From Pseudomonas sp. PDNC002 (GTDB lineage Bacteria > Pseudomonadota > Gammaproteobacteria > Pseudomonadales > Pseudomonadaceae): a stretch of 64,000 bases of DNA. The DNA is taken from NCBI RefSeq assembly GCF_016919445.1, contig NZ_CP070356.1, positions 2,264,001-2,328,000 of the forward strand, in the 5' to 3' direction. A program made the translations under genes and the position numbers. The notes under the pieces are model-generated. The model ran no database searches. It was not told the origin of the DNA and saw only the letters and a program-made list of their open reading frames with translations. This document shows positions 7,693 to 16,110 of this stretch, piece by piece; the first letter of the stretch is position 1; each line of letters starts with the position of its first letter.

Positions 7693-8595
7693 TCAAATCC
7701 ACAGGAAAACCGCCAGCACCGCCGCGAAGAATCCCCACTTCTGCAAGTAATACAGCTTGCGATTGCGCTTCTTCAGGGCCTTGCCCTGCAGGCGGATCTT
7801 GTACAGCGAGGCGAAAGCGCGGTTGATGCCACCGGTCTTGTCGCCCGCGTCGTTGGGCGAGGCCGCCGCAGCCATCACGTTACGACTGAACCAGCGGTTG
7901 AAGGCCGTCACCCAGCCGTACTTCAGCGGGCGCTCGATGTCGCAGAACAGAATCACCCGGTCATGCTCCGTGGTGTTCTCGGCGTAGTGGATATAGGTCT
8001 CGTCGAACACCACTGCCTCGCCGTCGCGCCAGTGGTAGCGCTCGCCGTCGACCTCGATGAAGCAGCCCGGATCGTTCGGCGTCAGCAGGCCCAGGTGATA
8101 GCGCAACGAACCGGCGTACGGGTCGCGGTGGCGCACCAGGCGCGAGCCGGGCGGCAGTTCGGCGAACATCGCGGCCTTCACCGACGGAATCTGCCGCAGC
8201 AGTTCGGTGGTCTTCGGGCACAGGGCGTCGGCGGACGGATGGCTATCGTCGTACCATTTCAGGTAGAAGCGCTTCCAGCCGGTCTTGAAGAAGGAGTTGA
8301 AGCCCACGTCGTTGAGCTGCTCGGAGCGCTTGATGCTGCCGGCGTCGCGCAGGTGCAGGGCCTCGCTGCGGATGGCTTCCCAGTTTTCGGAAAGCAGGCG
8401 CATCTCGGGGAATTCGTCGGTCGCAAGATAGGGACGGCTCGGTACCTTGGAGAACATATACATCAGGCAGTTGATCGGCGCCAGGAAGCTGGAGTGGTCA
8501 CTCAGCTGGCGCGTGAACTTGTGGCGCACCCGCCCACGCAGGTGGACATAAACGATGCTCAGGCCGAAGGCGGCCAGGATGGCGGCTTTAATCAT
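7693..8595 (-). CDS. lpxO: LpxO, lipid A 2-hydroxylase (aspartyl/asparaginyl beta-hydroxylase family)
   Basis: A 300-residue protein, close to the roughly 302 residues of Salmonella LpxO. It has an N-terminal membrane segment (AAILAAFGLSIVYVHL), a jelly-roll dioxygenase core and a second hydrophobic segment at the C-terminus (WGFFAAVLAVFLWI). Core motifs include the iron-binding H156 and D158 (RLVRHRDPYAGSLRYHLGL) and H203 (ETYIHYAENT). The family hydroxylates the secondary acyl chain of lipid A at the 2-position using Fe(II), O2 and 2-oxoglutarate on the inner membrane. The start at 8595 (MIKAAIL) matches the family. A GTG at 8613 would add six residues, and neither start has a clear ribosome-binding site. 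Pseudomonads often have two lpxO paralogues; this one sits next to the iron genes. Confidence 0.9.
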   Translation of the reverse strand: MIKAAILAAFGLSIVYVHLRGRVRHKFTRQLSDHSSFLAPINCLMYMFSKVPSRPYLATDEFPEMRLLSENWEAIRSEALHLRDAGSIKRSEQLNDVGFNSFFKTGWKRFYLKWYDDSHPSADALCPKTTELLRQIPSVKAAMFAELPPGSRLVRHRDPYAGSLRYHLGLLTPNDPGCFIEVDGERYHWRDGEAVVFDETYIHYAENTTEHDRVILFCDIERPLKYGWVTAFNRWFSRNVMAAAASPNDAGDKTGGINRAFASLYKIRLQGKALKKRNRKLYYLQKWGFFAAVLAVFLWI

Positions 8596-8723
8596 TCGGG
8601 GGAAGGTTTCCACGGGTCTAGAGGAAGAATGTTACTCCTCCTGAACGTGACTGAGTATTCTCCGAAGGCCAAAGGCCACTCGCTGCTTTAACCTGTAGGA
8701 AATATGGAAGGACGGCGACATCG

Positions 8724-9479
8724 ATGACCGAGCCCACCCCGCGAATCCTGCTCAACTGCGACATGGGCGAAAGCTTCGGCGCCTGGCGCATGGGCGACGA
8801 CGTCCACGCCATGCCGCTGGTCGACCAGGCCAACCTCGCCTGCGGCTACCACGCGGGTGACCCGCTGACCATGCAGCGGACCGTGCGCCTGGCGGTGGAG
8901 CAGGGCGTCAGTATCGGGGCGCACCCGGCCTACCCGGACCTCGCCGGTTTCGGCCGCCGCCACATGAGCTGCTCGCCCGAGGAAGTCCACGCCCTGGTGC
9001 TCTACCAGATCGGCGCGCTGGATGCCTTCTGCCGCGCCGCCGGCACCCAGGTGGCTTATGTGAAGCCCCACGGCGCGCTGTACAACGATCTGGTGCGCGA
9101 CGATGCGCTGCTGTCGGCGGTGCTCGATGCCTGCGCCGCCTACCGCAAGCGCCTGCCGCTGATGGTACTGGCCCTGGCCGACAACAGCCGCGAGCTGCAA
9201 CTGGCCGATGCCGCCGACGTGCCGCTGATGTTCGAAGCCTTCGCCGACCGCGCCTACCTGCCCGACGGCCAGCTCGCCCCGCGCCGGCTGTGCAACGCCG
9301 TGCACCACGAGCCGCAACGCATTCTCGACCAGGCCCTGGCCATCGCCCGTGGCGAGCCTTTCCCGGACATCGACGGCAACCCGCTGCGGCTACGCGCCGA
9401 CAGCCTCTGCGTGCATGGCGACAATCCGGAATCCCTGGCGGTGCTGCGGCGCCTGCGTGGCCTGCTGGACCAGGCATGA
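8724..9479 (+). CDS. pxpA: PxpA, 5-oxoprolinase subunit A (LamB/YcsF family)
   Basis: A 251-residue YcsF-family protein with the typical opening [13 protein letters not shown] and the motifs [38 protein letters not shown] and CVHGDNPE. With PxpB and PxpC it forms the ATP-dependent 5-oxoprolinase that opens pyroglutamate to glutamate, clearing a by-product of glutamine and glutathione cyclisation. The stop overlaps the pxpB start by four bases (ATGA), so the three genes form a tightly coupled operon transcribed from the 128-bp interval upstream. Confidence 0.94.
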   Translation: MTEPTPRILLNCDMGESFGAWRMGDDVHAMPLVDQANLACGYHAGDPLTMQRTVRLAVEQGVSIGAHPAYPDLAGFGRRHMSCSPEEVHALVLYQIGALDAFCRAAGTQVAYVKPHGALYNDLVRDDALLSAVLDACAAYRKRLPLMVLALADNSRELQLADAADVPLMFEAFADRAYLPDGQLAPRRLCNAVHHEPQRILDQALAIARGEPFPDIDGNPLRLRADSLCVHGDNPESLAVLRRLRGLLDQA

Positions 9480-10153
9480 TTCGCCTCGAGCCCTTCGGCG
9501 CCACGGCGCTGCTGATTACCCTCGCCGAGCAGGCCGACGCTGCGCTGCCCTTGCGCATCGCACGCCTGGCCGAGCGCCTGCAGAGTGAACTGGGCGCGGC
9601 GCTGACCGATTGCGTGCCGGGCTGGACCACGCTCTTGCTGCACTATGACCTGCTGCGCATCGACCCGGCGCAACTGCAACGCCGGGTGCAGGCCGCGCTG
9701 GCCAACTGGCCTGCAGAGTGCGGCGAACTTCACGCCGGACGCCTGCACGAGATCGGCGTCTGGTATGCCGGCGAAGACCTCGCTGAGGTCGCTCGTCTCT
9801 GTGGCCTCACCGCTGCGCAGGTGATCGATCTGCACGCCAGTCGCGACTACCGCGTCGGCGCCATCGGTTTCGCCCCGGGCTTCGCCTACCTCGGCGAGCT
9901 CGATGAACGCCTCGCTCTGCCGCGCCGCGCTACGCCGCGCACCCGCGTGCCCGCTGGCAGCCTGGCGATCGCCGAACGGCAGACGGCGGTTTACCCACAG
10001 GCCTCGCCCGGTGGTTGGCATCTGCTGGGGCGTACCGCCCAGCGCTTGTTCGATGCGCATCGGGAGCCGCCTTGTCCGCTGGCCGTGGGCGATCGGGTGC
10101 GCTTCGTGCCCATCGACGAAGCCGCTTTTCGCGCCACCGGTGGTGAAGCATGA
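9476..10153 (+). CDS. pxpB: PxpB, 5-oxoprolinase subunit B (KipI-like)
   Basis: A 225-residue protein of the KipI/allophanate hydrolase subunit 1 family. The hallmark stretch is [32 protein letters not shown], broken here only for description, followed by [12 protein letters not shown]. It works with PxpC as the ATP-using half of 5-oxoprolinase. I took the ATG at 9476, which overlaps the pxpA stop by four bases, over upstream in-frame starts that would run through pxpA. The 3' end overlaps pxpC by four bases. Confidence 0.93.
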   Translation: MIRLEPFGATALLITLAEQADAALPLRIARLAERLQSELGAALTDCVPGWTTLLLHYDLLRIDPAQLQRRVQAALANWPAECGELHAGRLHEIGVWYAGEDLAEVARLCGLTAAQVIDLHASRDYRVGAIGFAPGFAYLGELDERLALPRRATPRTRVPAGSLAIAERQTAVYPQASPGGWHLLGRTAQRLFDAHREPPCPLAVGDRVRFVPIDEAAFRATGGEA

Positions 10154-11067
10154 GCCTGACGATCATCGCCTGTGGCCCGCTGTGCCTGCTGCAGGATGCC
10201 GGTCGCCAGGGCTGGCAACGGCTCGGCGTTTCTCCTGGCGGACCTGTGGATAAACACGCCGCGGCCTGGGCCAATCGCCTGCTCGGCAATCTTTATGGCA
10301 CAGCAGTGTTGGAGATTGCGCTGGGCGGCTTGGAGCTGGAGGTGCAGGACGATACCTGGCTCGCGCTGACCGGTGCCGAGCTGCCCGCGCAGCTCGATGG
10401 CGAACCGCTTCCGGCCTGGTCGCGCTTTCACGTCCGTGCCGGGCAGCGCCTGAAACTGGGCTTCGCCCGTGCCGGGCAGCGCGCCTATCTCGCTGCCGTC
10501 GACGGGTTTCGTGGGGTGCCGGTGCTGGGCAGCGTTTCGACCCAGGTGCGGGAGAAGCTCGGGGGTCTTACCGGTAATGGTGAGCCCCTGGCCGTGGGGG
10601 ATGTGCTGGAATGCGCCGCTGCGGGCGAGCATTTCTCCCGTGGCACCGAGGTACCCTGGCCCTATCGGCCGGACTACCGGGAACCCGCTGTCCTGCGCGT
10701 CTTGCCAGGTCCGGACGCCTTCACCGCCGAACAGCGCCGGGCTTTCTTCACCCAGCCCTGGCAGATCAGTCCGCAATCCGATCGCATGGGCGTGCGACTG
10801 CGCGGCGAGGCGCTGGGCGCACCTCGTCGGCAATGGTCGTTGGGAGTCGTGGAAGGCGCCATCCAGGTGCCGCCGGATGGCCAGCCGATCATCCTGCTGG
10901 CCGACCGGCAGACCATGGGCGGCTACCCGTTGCTGGGTATGCTGCACCCGCTGGACATCGGGCGCCTGGGGCAATGCCCGGCGCATAGCGAGGTGAGTTT
11001 TGTCGAGGCTGACGTGGAACAGGCGCAGGCGGACCTGCGCGCATTCCTGAGGTTCTTCTCCGGCTAA
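10150..11067 (+). CDS. pxpC: PxpC, 5-oxoprolinase subunit C (KipA-like, biotin-dependent-carboxylase-type fold)
   Basis: A 305-residue protein of the allophanate hydrolase subunit 2/KipA family. Visible family motifs are LLQDAGRQGWQRLGVSPGG, VDKHAAAWANRLLGN, RAYLAAVDGFRGVPVLGS, SDRMGVRLRGE, VVEGAIQVPPDGQPIILLAD and TMGGYPLLGML. It completes the PxpABC complex. The gene ends only two bases before the convergent prfH, with no visible terminator between them, so transcripts from the two strands may overlap. Confidence 0.94.
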   Translation: MSLTIIACGPLCLLQDAGRQGWQRLGVSPGGPVDKHAAAWANRLLGNLYGTAVLEIALGGLELEVQDDTWLALTGAELPAQLDGEPLPAWSRFHVRAGQRLKLGFARAGQRAYLAAVDGFRGVPVLGSVSTQVREKLGGLTGNGEPLAVGDVLECAAAGEHFSRGTEVPWPYRPDYREPAVLRVLPGPDAFTAEQRRAFFTQPWQISPQSDRMGVRLRGEALGAPRRQWSLGVVEGAIQVPPDGQPIILLADRQTMGGYPLLGMLHPLDIGRLGQCPAHSEVSFVEADVEQAQADLRAFLRFFSG

Positions 11068-11069
11068 AC

Positions 11070-11681
11070 TCAGCCTTCGAAGCGTTCACCACGAAACACT
11101 CGCCGTGGATTGCCACGCTCCAACTGGTGATGCACCAGTCGGCGCTCGGCACGCAGCTCGCTGTCTGCCTGCTCCGCGCGTTCCTCCAGCTTGCGGGCGA
11201 TCAGCAGCAGCGCCAGGCGTTTGTTGGCGTGCTGGCTGCGCTCGCTCTGGACCTTGACGCTAAGGCCGGAGGCGACGTGGGTGGCGCGCACGGCGGAGTC
11301 AGTGGTGTTGACGTGCTGGCCGCCGGGACCGGAGGAGCGCAGCGTCTCGAAGCGTACTTCGCCTTCGAGGCTGGCCGGTGGCGCGCTGAACTGCGCGCCG
11401 CCGAAGTACCAGTTCTTGCGCCCGTGGTTGGGCCGGTAAGGGCTGGCGCAGACCCATTGCAGGGTGCCACTCCAGCTCTCGGCCAGCACGACCGCCGAGT
11501 CGCCCTCCAGCGCCAGCAGCACCGAGAGCAGGGTGCCCCGGCGCGGTCCGGCTTCTTCCTCGATCACGCGAACCTCGGCCCCGAGGGTTTCAGCCTCGCG
11601 CAGCAGGCGTTGCAGCGCCTTGGCCACGGCCAAGGCGCATTCATCCGGCCCCTGGGCCGCGGAAAGTTGCAGCAGAATCAT
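11070..11681 (-). CDS. prfH: PrfH, peptide chain release factor-like ribosome rescue protein
   Basis: A 203-residue protein with the class I release factor GGQ loop ([23 protein letters not shown] at residues 120-122). It lacks the stop-codon-reading domain of RF1/RF2, as expected for PrfH. I chose the ATG at 11681, which shares one base with the rtcB2 stop and has GGGGAG eight bases upstream. A GTG at 11690 would place that ribosome-binding site too close. PrfH proteins are encoded beside rtcB2. Work on such pairs indicates that PrfH releases the peptide from ribosomes with damaged decoding centres so that RtcB2 can religate the 16S rRNA. The very C-terminus is basic ([13 protein letters not shown]). 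Confidence 0.9.
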   Translation of the reverse strand: MILLQLSAAQGPDECALAVAKALQRLLREAETLGAEVRVIEEEAGPRRGTLLSVLLALEGDSAVVLAESWSGTLQWVCASPYRPNHGRKNWYFGGAQFSAPPASLEGEVRFETLRSSGPGGQHVNTTDSAVRATHVASGLSVKVQSERSQHANKRLALLLIARKLEERAEQADSELRAERRLVHHQLERGNPRRVFRGERFEG

Positions 11682-12817
11682 CAGCAGCACTCCCCGCGGG
11701 TCTTGTAGGTCAGCACCGGCTTCAGCCGCGCCAGTACCCGCAGCAGTCCCGCTTCGCGCAGCGCGCCGACCACCGAGTCGATGGCCTTGTAGGCTTCCGG
11801 CGCCTCCTCGTAGATCAGCCCGCGATCACCGCAGATCACCCGGCTGCCCAGTGCGGTGCGGGCCAGTTGTTCGACGCGGTAGCGCGTCGAGAGACGGTCC
11901 TTGCACTCGCTGCGCATCCACTTGCGCCCCGCGCCGTGGGCGAGGGAGAAGAGGCTGCGCGGGTCGGCGACCGGCTCCACCAGGTAGCTGTAGTCGCCGC
12001 GCGAGCCGGGGATGACCATCACCCCGCGGTCCGCCGGCGTCGCGCCCTTGCGGTGCAGCCAGCCGTCGATGCCTTCGACCTGCGCCGGGCTAACCAGGTT
12101 GTGGTTCACGTCCAGCACCTGCGAACCGTCGGCGCGCAGGCGGTCGAGCATGCGCAGGGCGATCAGCTGGCGGTTGGCTTCGGCGAAGCGCAGGGCGCCG
12201 TCATGACGGGCCAGGTAATGCGCGCAGTCTTCGCTGCCTTCTTCGAGGCCCTGGTGGCTGAAGCGATCCACCTGCTCGCGCAGGATTGCTTCGCCCAGCC
12301 CGCGCGAGCCGCTGTGCACCAGCAGGAGCAGGTGACGACGGTCGAGTGCGAGCGCTTCCACGGCTTCGGCGTCATACACCTGGTCGAGTTGCTGCAGTTC
12401 CGCGAAGTGGTTGCCGCCGCCGATGGTGCCCAGCGAATGCTCGTGGCCGCACGGTGGCAGACCGAAACTGGCGATGCGCTCGCTCCAGTCTTCGTCCAGC
12501 GGGCCGTCGAGGTTGCCCAGGCGCTTTTCCAGCTTGTCCAGGTTGAGCTTGGCGCTGGCGATATCGGTGCGCCACAGCGCCATGCCGCAGCCGATGTCGT
12601 TGCCTACCAGTGCCGGATACAGGCGGCCGGTGGAGAAGAACGCGGCGCCGATCGGATAGCCACGTCCTGGGTGCAGGTCCGGCATGCCGGCGACCTGCTG
12701 CATGCCCGGCAGGCGGGCGGTGGTTTCCAGTTGCTGGATCGCTTTGCCTTCGATCCAGGTGTCGTCCGCGGCTATCAGGGTGATGCCGTCGGACAGATTT
12801 TTGATGCAATTGCCCAT
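11681..12817 (-). CDS. rtcB2: RtcB2, 3'-phosphate/5'-hydroxyl RNA ligase paired with PrfH
   Basis: A 378-residue RtcB-family GTP-dependent RNA ligase. Metal and nucleotide ligands are visible: C77 ([11 protein letters not shown]), H137 (GGGNHFAEL), H168 ([10 protein letters not shown]), H239 (DVNHNLV) and H294 ([12 protein letters not shown]), the last being the probable guanylate-linked histidine. The start at 12817 ([11 protein letters not shown]) removes 25 upstream residues that look like translated leader. The enzyme seals RNA with 2',3'-cyclic phosphate and 5'-OH ends. Its direct coupling to prfH (TGATG overlap) places it in the ribosome damage-repair class rather than the RtcA-linked class. 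A short leader ORF and a hairpin precede it. Confidence 0.92.
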   Translation of the reverse strand: MGNCIKNLSDGITLIAADDTWIEGKAIQQLETTARLPGMQQVAGMPDLHPGRGYPIGAAFFSTGRLYPALVGNDIGCGMALWRTDIASAKLNLDKLEKRLGNLDGPLDEDWSERIASFGLPPCGHEHSLGTIGGGNHFAELQQLDQVYDAEAVEALALDRRHLLLLVHSGSRGLGEAILREQVDRFSHQGLEEGSEDCAHYLARHDGALRFAEANRQLIALRMLDRLRADGSQVLDVNHNLVSPAQVEGIDGWLHRKGATPADRGVMVIPGSRGDYSYLVEPVADPRSLFSLAHGAGRKWMRSECKDRLSTRYRVEQLARTALGSRVICGDRGLIYEEAPEAYKAIDSVVGALREAGLLRVLARLKPVLTYKTRGECC

Positions 12818-12911
12818 TGTCCAATCCCATGAGGAATGAAACGAAAAAAGAGGATGGGGGCAGGCCGGAGCCGGGCAATGCGATGCCGCCAACGGGGCGG
12901 CGGGGAAGCGA

Positions 12912-12953
12912 TTACGCCAGACGCGACCTGCAAAGGGTGATCAGTGCTTGCAT
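12912..12953 (-). CDS. 13-residue leader ORF upstream of rtcB2 (MQALITLCRSRLA)
   Basis: An ATG at 12953 has an excellent ribosome-binding site (AAAGGAG at 12967-12961, spacing 7) and opens a 13-codon ORF ending in TAA. It lies 94 bases before rtcB2 on the same strand. The ORF includes a rare AGG arginine codon after TGC. Downstream, a GCCGCC / GGCGGC hairpin and a CTTTTTT run separate it from the poorly endowed rtcB2 start. I do not recognise the peptide. The arrangement looks like a translational or transcriptional attenuator, which is inference from layout only. Confidence 0.5.
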   Translation of the reverse strand: MQALITLCRSRLA

Positions 12954-12999
12954 GATGTCTCTCCTTTGCTGTCGGTGGATGGAAGGTGGCGAATGATAG

Positions 13000-13019
13000 G
13001 CGCGCGGCCGCCCGCGCGC
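13000..13019. other. GC-rich hairpin after the Lrp-family gene
   Basis: Arms GCGCGCGG and CCGCGCGC form a perfect 8-bp stem 8 bases beyond the stop codon of the lrp-like gene, without a T-run. It may end or stabilise that transcript ahead of the rtcB2 leader. Confidence 0.4.
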
Positions 13020-13027
13020 AATCCTCG

Positions 13028-13510
13028 CTATTTTGGCAGGTGCCGCAGCGGCAGCGGTGCCGACTCCTTCACCGTCTGGATGGCGAAGTTGCTGCGGATG
13101 TCGCTGACGCCCGGCAGCTTGAGCAGGGTGCCGGTGAGGAACTGCTCGTAGGCGCGCAGGTCGGGCAGGACGACTTGCAGGAGGAAGTCCGATTCGCCGC
13201 TGACCAGGTGCACCGAGATGACTTCCGGCAGGTCGATCACCGCCTGGCGGAAGGCGGCAGCGCTGGAGTCGCTGTGGCGTTCGACTTTGACGCCGACGAA
13301 CACGGTCAGCCCCAAACCGACCTCGTCGCGGCCCAGTTCGGCGTGGTAGCCACGGATCATCCCGGCCTCTTCCAGTAGGCGCACCCGGCGCAGGCAGGGA
13401 GAGGGGGAGAGGCCTATTTCCTCGGCGAGCTGCACGTTGGTCAGGCGTCCATCGCGCTGCAAGGCAGCGAGGATGCGGTGGTCGTACGCGTCCAGCTTTG
13501 GGGTTGGCAT
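13028..13510 (-). CDS. Lrp/AsnC-family transcriptional regulator
   Basis: A 160-residue protein with the standard Lrp layout. An N-terminal helix-turn-helix (LDAYDHRILAALQRDGRLTN, then VQLAEEIGLSPSPCLRRVRLLE) is followed by an RAM ligand-binding domain (GLTVFVGVKVERH; VISVHLVSGESDFLLQVVLPD). It is divergent from a LysE-type exporter gene. Lrp-family proteins next to such exporters usually sense an amino acid and activate its efflux, so that is the likely job here. A TTGGCA / TGCCAA palindrome in the shared interval is a candidate operator. Confidence 0.92.
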   Translation of the reverse strand: MPTPKLDAYDHRILAALQRDGRLTNVQLAEEIGLSPSPCLRRVRLLEEAGMIRGYHAELGRDEVGLGLTVFVGVKVERHSDSSAAAFRQAVIDLPEVISVHLVSGESDFLLQVVLPDLRAYEQFLTGTLLKLPGVSDIRSNFAIQTVKESAPLPLRHLPK

Positions 13511-13534
13511 GATTGGCTACTCAGCTAAATTAGG

Positions 13535-13551
13535 TTGGCAGGATATGCCAA
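13535..13551. promoter_or_regulatory. Candidate Lrp-type operator
   Basis: TTGGCA and TGCCAA form a perfect 6-bp inverted repeat around GGATA, 25 bp upstream of the regulator start and 94 bp upstream of the exporter start. Further TTGGC half-sites occur close by on the regulator side. The position fits control of the divergent pair. Confidence 0.5.
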
Positions 13552-13644
13552 TCATGTGCTCCATGCTGGTCGAATACGCAAGCACCTGCGTCGACCTTCA
13601 GGCATAGAATCCTTATCCACAATGAATTCTTAGGAGTGGCTCTT

Positions 13645-14271
13645 GTGGATATCGGTGTCTTCCTGCTGGCCCTGGCGATGGTCTACCTGCTGCCCGGGCC
13701 GGACATGATTCTCCTGCTGCATACCGGCGCTCGCGATGGATACCGCGCAGCATTGGCAACCGCGCTCGGCCTGGGCCTGGCGCGCGCCTGCCATGTGGCG
13801 CTGGCGGCGACCGGGCTGGCGCTGCTGTTCCGCACCGCGCCCTGGACCTTCGATGTGGTGCGCATCGGCGGGGGCCTTTACCTGGCGTGGATCGGCCTGC
13901 AATTGCTCCGTGCGCCGGTGGGTGTGCCGGTGGCGGAAGGGACCGCTGGGTTATCCACAGTGAGCTACCGCCGTGCCTTTCGTCGCGGCCTGCTGACCAA
14001 TCTGCTCAACCCCAAGGCGCTGCTGTTCTGTTCGGTGCTGTTGCCGCAGTTCATTCATCCGCAGAACGGACCTCTGCTCATGCAGTTCGCGTTGCTGGGC
14101 GCTGTACTGGTGGTGGTCGGGTTGGGTTTCGACAGTTTCTATGCGCTCAGCGGCGAACGCATGGGGCGCTGGCTGGCGCGCCACAGGACGATGCAGCGGG
14201 TGCAGCAGTGGGGCTTCGGCGGCATCCTGCTGGGCTTCGGCGTGCGCCTCGCGCTGATCCGCGATCTGTAG
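13645..14271 (+). CDS. LysE/RhtB-family amino-acid exporter
   Basis: A 208-residue inner-membrane protein with about six hydrophobic segments and the family's N-terminal signature (MVYLLPGPDMILLLHTGARDG). The conserved GLLTNLLNPKALLF motif is also present. It probably exports an amino acid or related metabolite by proton exchange. The substrate cannot be read from the sequence. The GTG at 13645 has AGGAG eight bases upstream; an in-frame GTG at 13636 overlaps that ribosome-binding site and is rejected. Control by the divergent Lrp-family regulator is likely. Confidence 0.9.
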   Translation: MDIGVFLLALAMVYLLPGPDMILLLHTGARDGYRAALATALGLGLARACHVALAATGLALLFRTAPWTFDVVRIGGGLYLAWIGLQLLRAPVGVPVAEGTAGLSTVSYRRAFRRGLLTNLLNPKALLFCSVLLPQFIHPQNGPLLMQFALLGAVLVVVGLGFDSFYALSGERMGRWLARHRTMQRVQQWGFGGILLGFGVRLALIRDL

Positions 14272-14322
14272 GGACAGTTTCGGTGCGGTGGTGAGCAAGT
14301 TGGAGAACAGCGCAAACGGCTC

Positions 14323-14976
14323 CTACAGGTCTTCTGGGAGGATTTTCCACAGCCGTGCCATGGACGGCTTCTGCGGATTACGTGCGACCACCAGCAGCCC
14401 CAATTCCTTGCCGCGCAACTCGCGCAGCAACTGCGCGCCCTGGCGTGGCTGTAGGTTCTCGGCGAGATGCCCGAGGGCGATGACGGCCGCGGCTGGGTGG
14501 GTGGCGACCGGCACGTAGCTGCCGTCGTCCATGTCCAGCACAACGTGCTGCTCGCCGGCATCCGGTGCGGGGACGTGGAGGTTGGCCTTGAGCAGATGCG
14601 CCAGGGCTTCGCTGCGCTGCGTTGTCGACATCCGTTCCTGCAGCGCACGCTCCAGTGGCAGGAAGTCTCCCCCGGGCGCCGCTGTCGGTTTCGTGGGAGA
14701 TGGCGGAGCCGGCGGCTCGGCCTTCACTGGTGCCGGTCTGGGGCGTGCTACCGGAGTTGGCGGCGGCGGAGCGACATCCAGCTCATCCGAGGCAAGTCCG
14801 TCCCAGTCGATCTCGTCGAGGTCGACTTCTTCACTGGTGTTCTTCTGCGGCGTGGGCTTCTTCCGCGATTTCACCGCTGCGCGGACATCCATCCGCCGTT
14901 GCCGCTTCCATTTGTGGAGCTGCACATTGGCGATGATGGCGGTAGCGAGGATGAGCAGGAGGAAAAACAGCAGCAT
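14323..14976 (-). CDS. Membrane-anchored protein of unknown function with proline-rich linker
   Basis: Not recognised. The 217-residue product starts with one hydrophobic segment (MLLFFLLLILATAIIANVQL), then a basic stretch (HKWKRQRRMDVRAAVKSRKK). An acidic segment (EEVDLDEIDWDG) and a proline/alanine-rich linker of about 45 residues follow. The globular C-terminal part of roughly 110 residues contains VVLDMDDGSYVPVATH and LRELRGKELGLLVVARNPQ. The layout suggests a cytosolic domain tethered to the inner membrane. The ATG at 14976 puts the membrane segment at the N-terminus. A GTG at 15006 would add ten residues; neither start has a good ribosome-binding site. Confidence 0.7.
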   Translation of the reverse strand: MLLFFLLLILATAIIANVQLHKWKRQRRMDVRAAVKSRKKPTPQKNTSEEVDLDEIDWDGLASDELDVAPPPPTPVARPRPAPVKAEPPAPPSPTKPTAAPGGDFLPLERALQERMSTTQRSEALAHLLKANLHVPAPDAGEQHVVLDMDDGSYVPVATHPAAAVIALGHLAENLQPRQGAQLLRELRGKELGLLVVARNPQKPSMARLWKILPEDL

Positions 14977-15102
14977 GAAGATCGTGGCCCTGTGGATAAC
15001 GGCCACTGCGGTGCAGGACAGTGGCGGGACGCAACCCTAGCGGGACTATCGGGAACAGGGGGTAGGACTGTTCCGATACTGTCGTAATGCGCGACTGTTA
15101 CC

Positions 15103-15134
15103 GAAAGAGGGGCCGGCCTATGACCGGCCCTTTT
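15103..15134 (-). terminator. Terminator after dppF
   Basis: GGGCCGG and CCGGCCC form a 7-bp stem four bases or so past the dppF stop. On the minus strand it is followed by CCTCTTT, and on the plus strand by TTTT. It would end the long dpp transcript. Confidence 0.6.
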
Positions 15135-15138
15135 CGCA

Positions 15139-16110
15139 TCAGTTCAGGAACTGCTCGGCGTGGTGACAGGCGACCTGGCGTTCATCCAGCAAACGCAGTT
15201 CCGGCACCTCGGTCTTGCAGCGCTCGGTCGCGTAAGGGCAGCGCTTGTGGAAGGCGCAGCCGCTGGGCGGGTTGAGCGGGTTGGGCAGTTCGCCCTGGAT
15301 CTTGATCTTCGGCTTGGTCGGATCGGGGTGGATTGCCGGCGTCGCCGAGAGCAGGGCCTGGGTGTAGGGGTGCAGCGGGCGCGCGTAGAGCTTGTCCGCC
15401 GGGCCCATTTCCGCTGGGCGGCCGAGGTACATCACCAGCACGTCGTCGGCTACGTGGCGGACCACGGCGAGGTTGTGGGAGATGAACACATAGGCAGTGC
15501 CGAACTCTTCCTGCAAATCCATGAACAGGTTGAGCACCTGGGCCTGGATCGACACGTCCAGCGCCGAGGTCGGCTCGTCCGCCACCAGCACCTTGGGTCG
15601 CAGCATCATGGCGCGGGCCAGGGCAATGCGCTGGCGCTGGCCGCCGGAGAACATGTGCGGATAGCGCTGGTAGTGCTCGGGGCGCAGGCCGACCTGCTTC
15701 ATCATCGTCTGCACCCGCTCGCGGCGTTCCGCACGGGACAGGCTGGTGTTGATCAGCAGCGGTTCGGCCAACTGGTCACCGATCTTCTGCCGCGGGTTGA
15801 GCGAGGCGTAGGGGTTCTGGAAGACCATCTGCACGTCGCGGCGCAACTGCTTGCGCTGCTCGTGGTTGGCGCCTTTCACCTCCTGGCCGGCAATCTGCAG
15901 CGAGCCGGAGGTGGGTTCTTCGATCAGGGTCAGGGCGCGGGCGAGGGTGGACTTGCCGCAGCCGGATTCGCCGACCACGGCGAGGGTCTTGCCGGCCTGC
16001 AGCTCGAAGGACACGCCGTTCAGTGCGCGGACCAGGGCGTGCGGCTTGAACAGGCCCTGGGAAATTTCATAGTGACGGGTCAGGTCGCGGGCGGTCAGAA
16101 CGGCGTTCAT
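15139..16110 (-). CDS. dppF: DppF, dipeptide ABC transporter ATPase
   Basis: A 323-residue oligopeptide/dipeptide-type ATPase with Walker [10 protein letters not shown], signature [14 protein letters not shown], Walker [13 protein letters not shown] and the H-loop ISHNL. The C-terminal oligopeptide-transporter extension ends in the cysteine cluster [14 protein letters not shown], which in the family can hold an iron-sulfur cluster. It pairs with DppD to power peptide import through DppBC. It is the last gene of the dpp operon, and its ATG overlaps the dppD stop by four bases. Confidence 0.95.
   Translation of the reverse strand: MNAVLTARDLTRHYEISQGLFKPHALVRALNGVSFELQAGKTLAVVGESGCGKSTLARALTLIEEPTSGSLQIAGQEVKGANHEQRKQLRRDVQMVFQNPYASLNPRQKIGDQLAEPLLINTSLSRAERRERVQTMMKQVGLRPEHYQRYPHMFSGGQRQRIALARAMMLRPKVLVADEPTSALDVSIQAQVLNLFMDLQEEFGTAYVFISHNLAVVRHVADDVLVMYLGRPAEMGPADKLYARPLHPYTQALLSATPAIHPDPTKPKIKIQGELPNPLNPPSGCAFHKRCPYATERCKTEVPELRLLDERQVACHHAEQFLN

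Noticed and set aside
11682-11690. GTG at 11690 as prfH start
   Set aside because: GGGGAG would be too close to it, whereas ATG at 11681 has eight bases of spacing and a classical overlap with the rtcB2 stop.
12818-12892. 25 extra residues at the rtcB2 N-terminus
   Set aside because: [11 protein letters not shown] is the natural RtcB opening. The extra segment is low-complexity and runs through the leader hairpin region.
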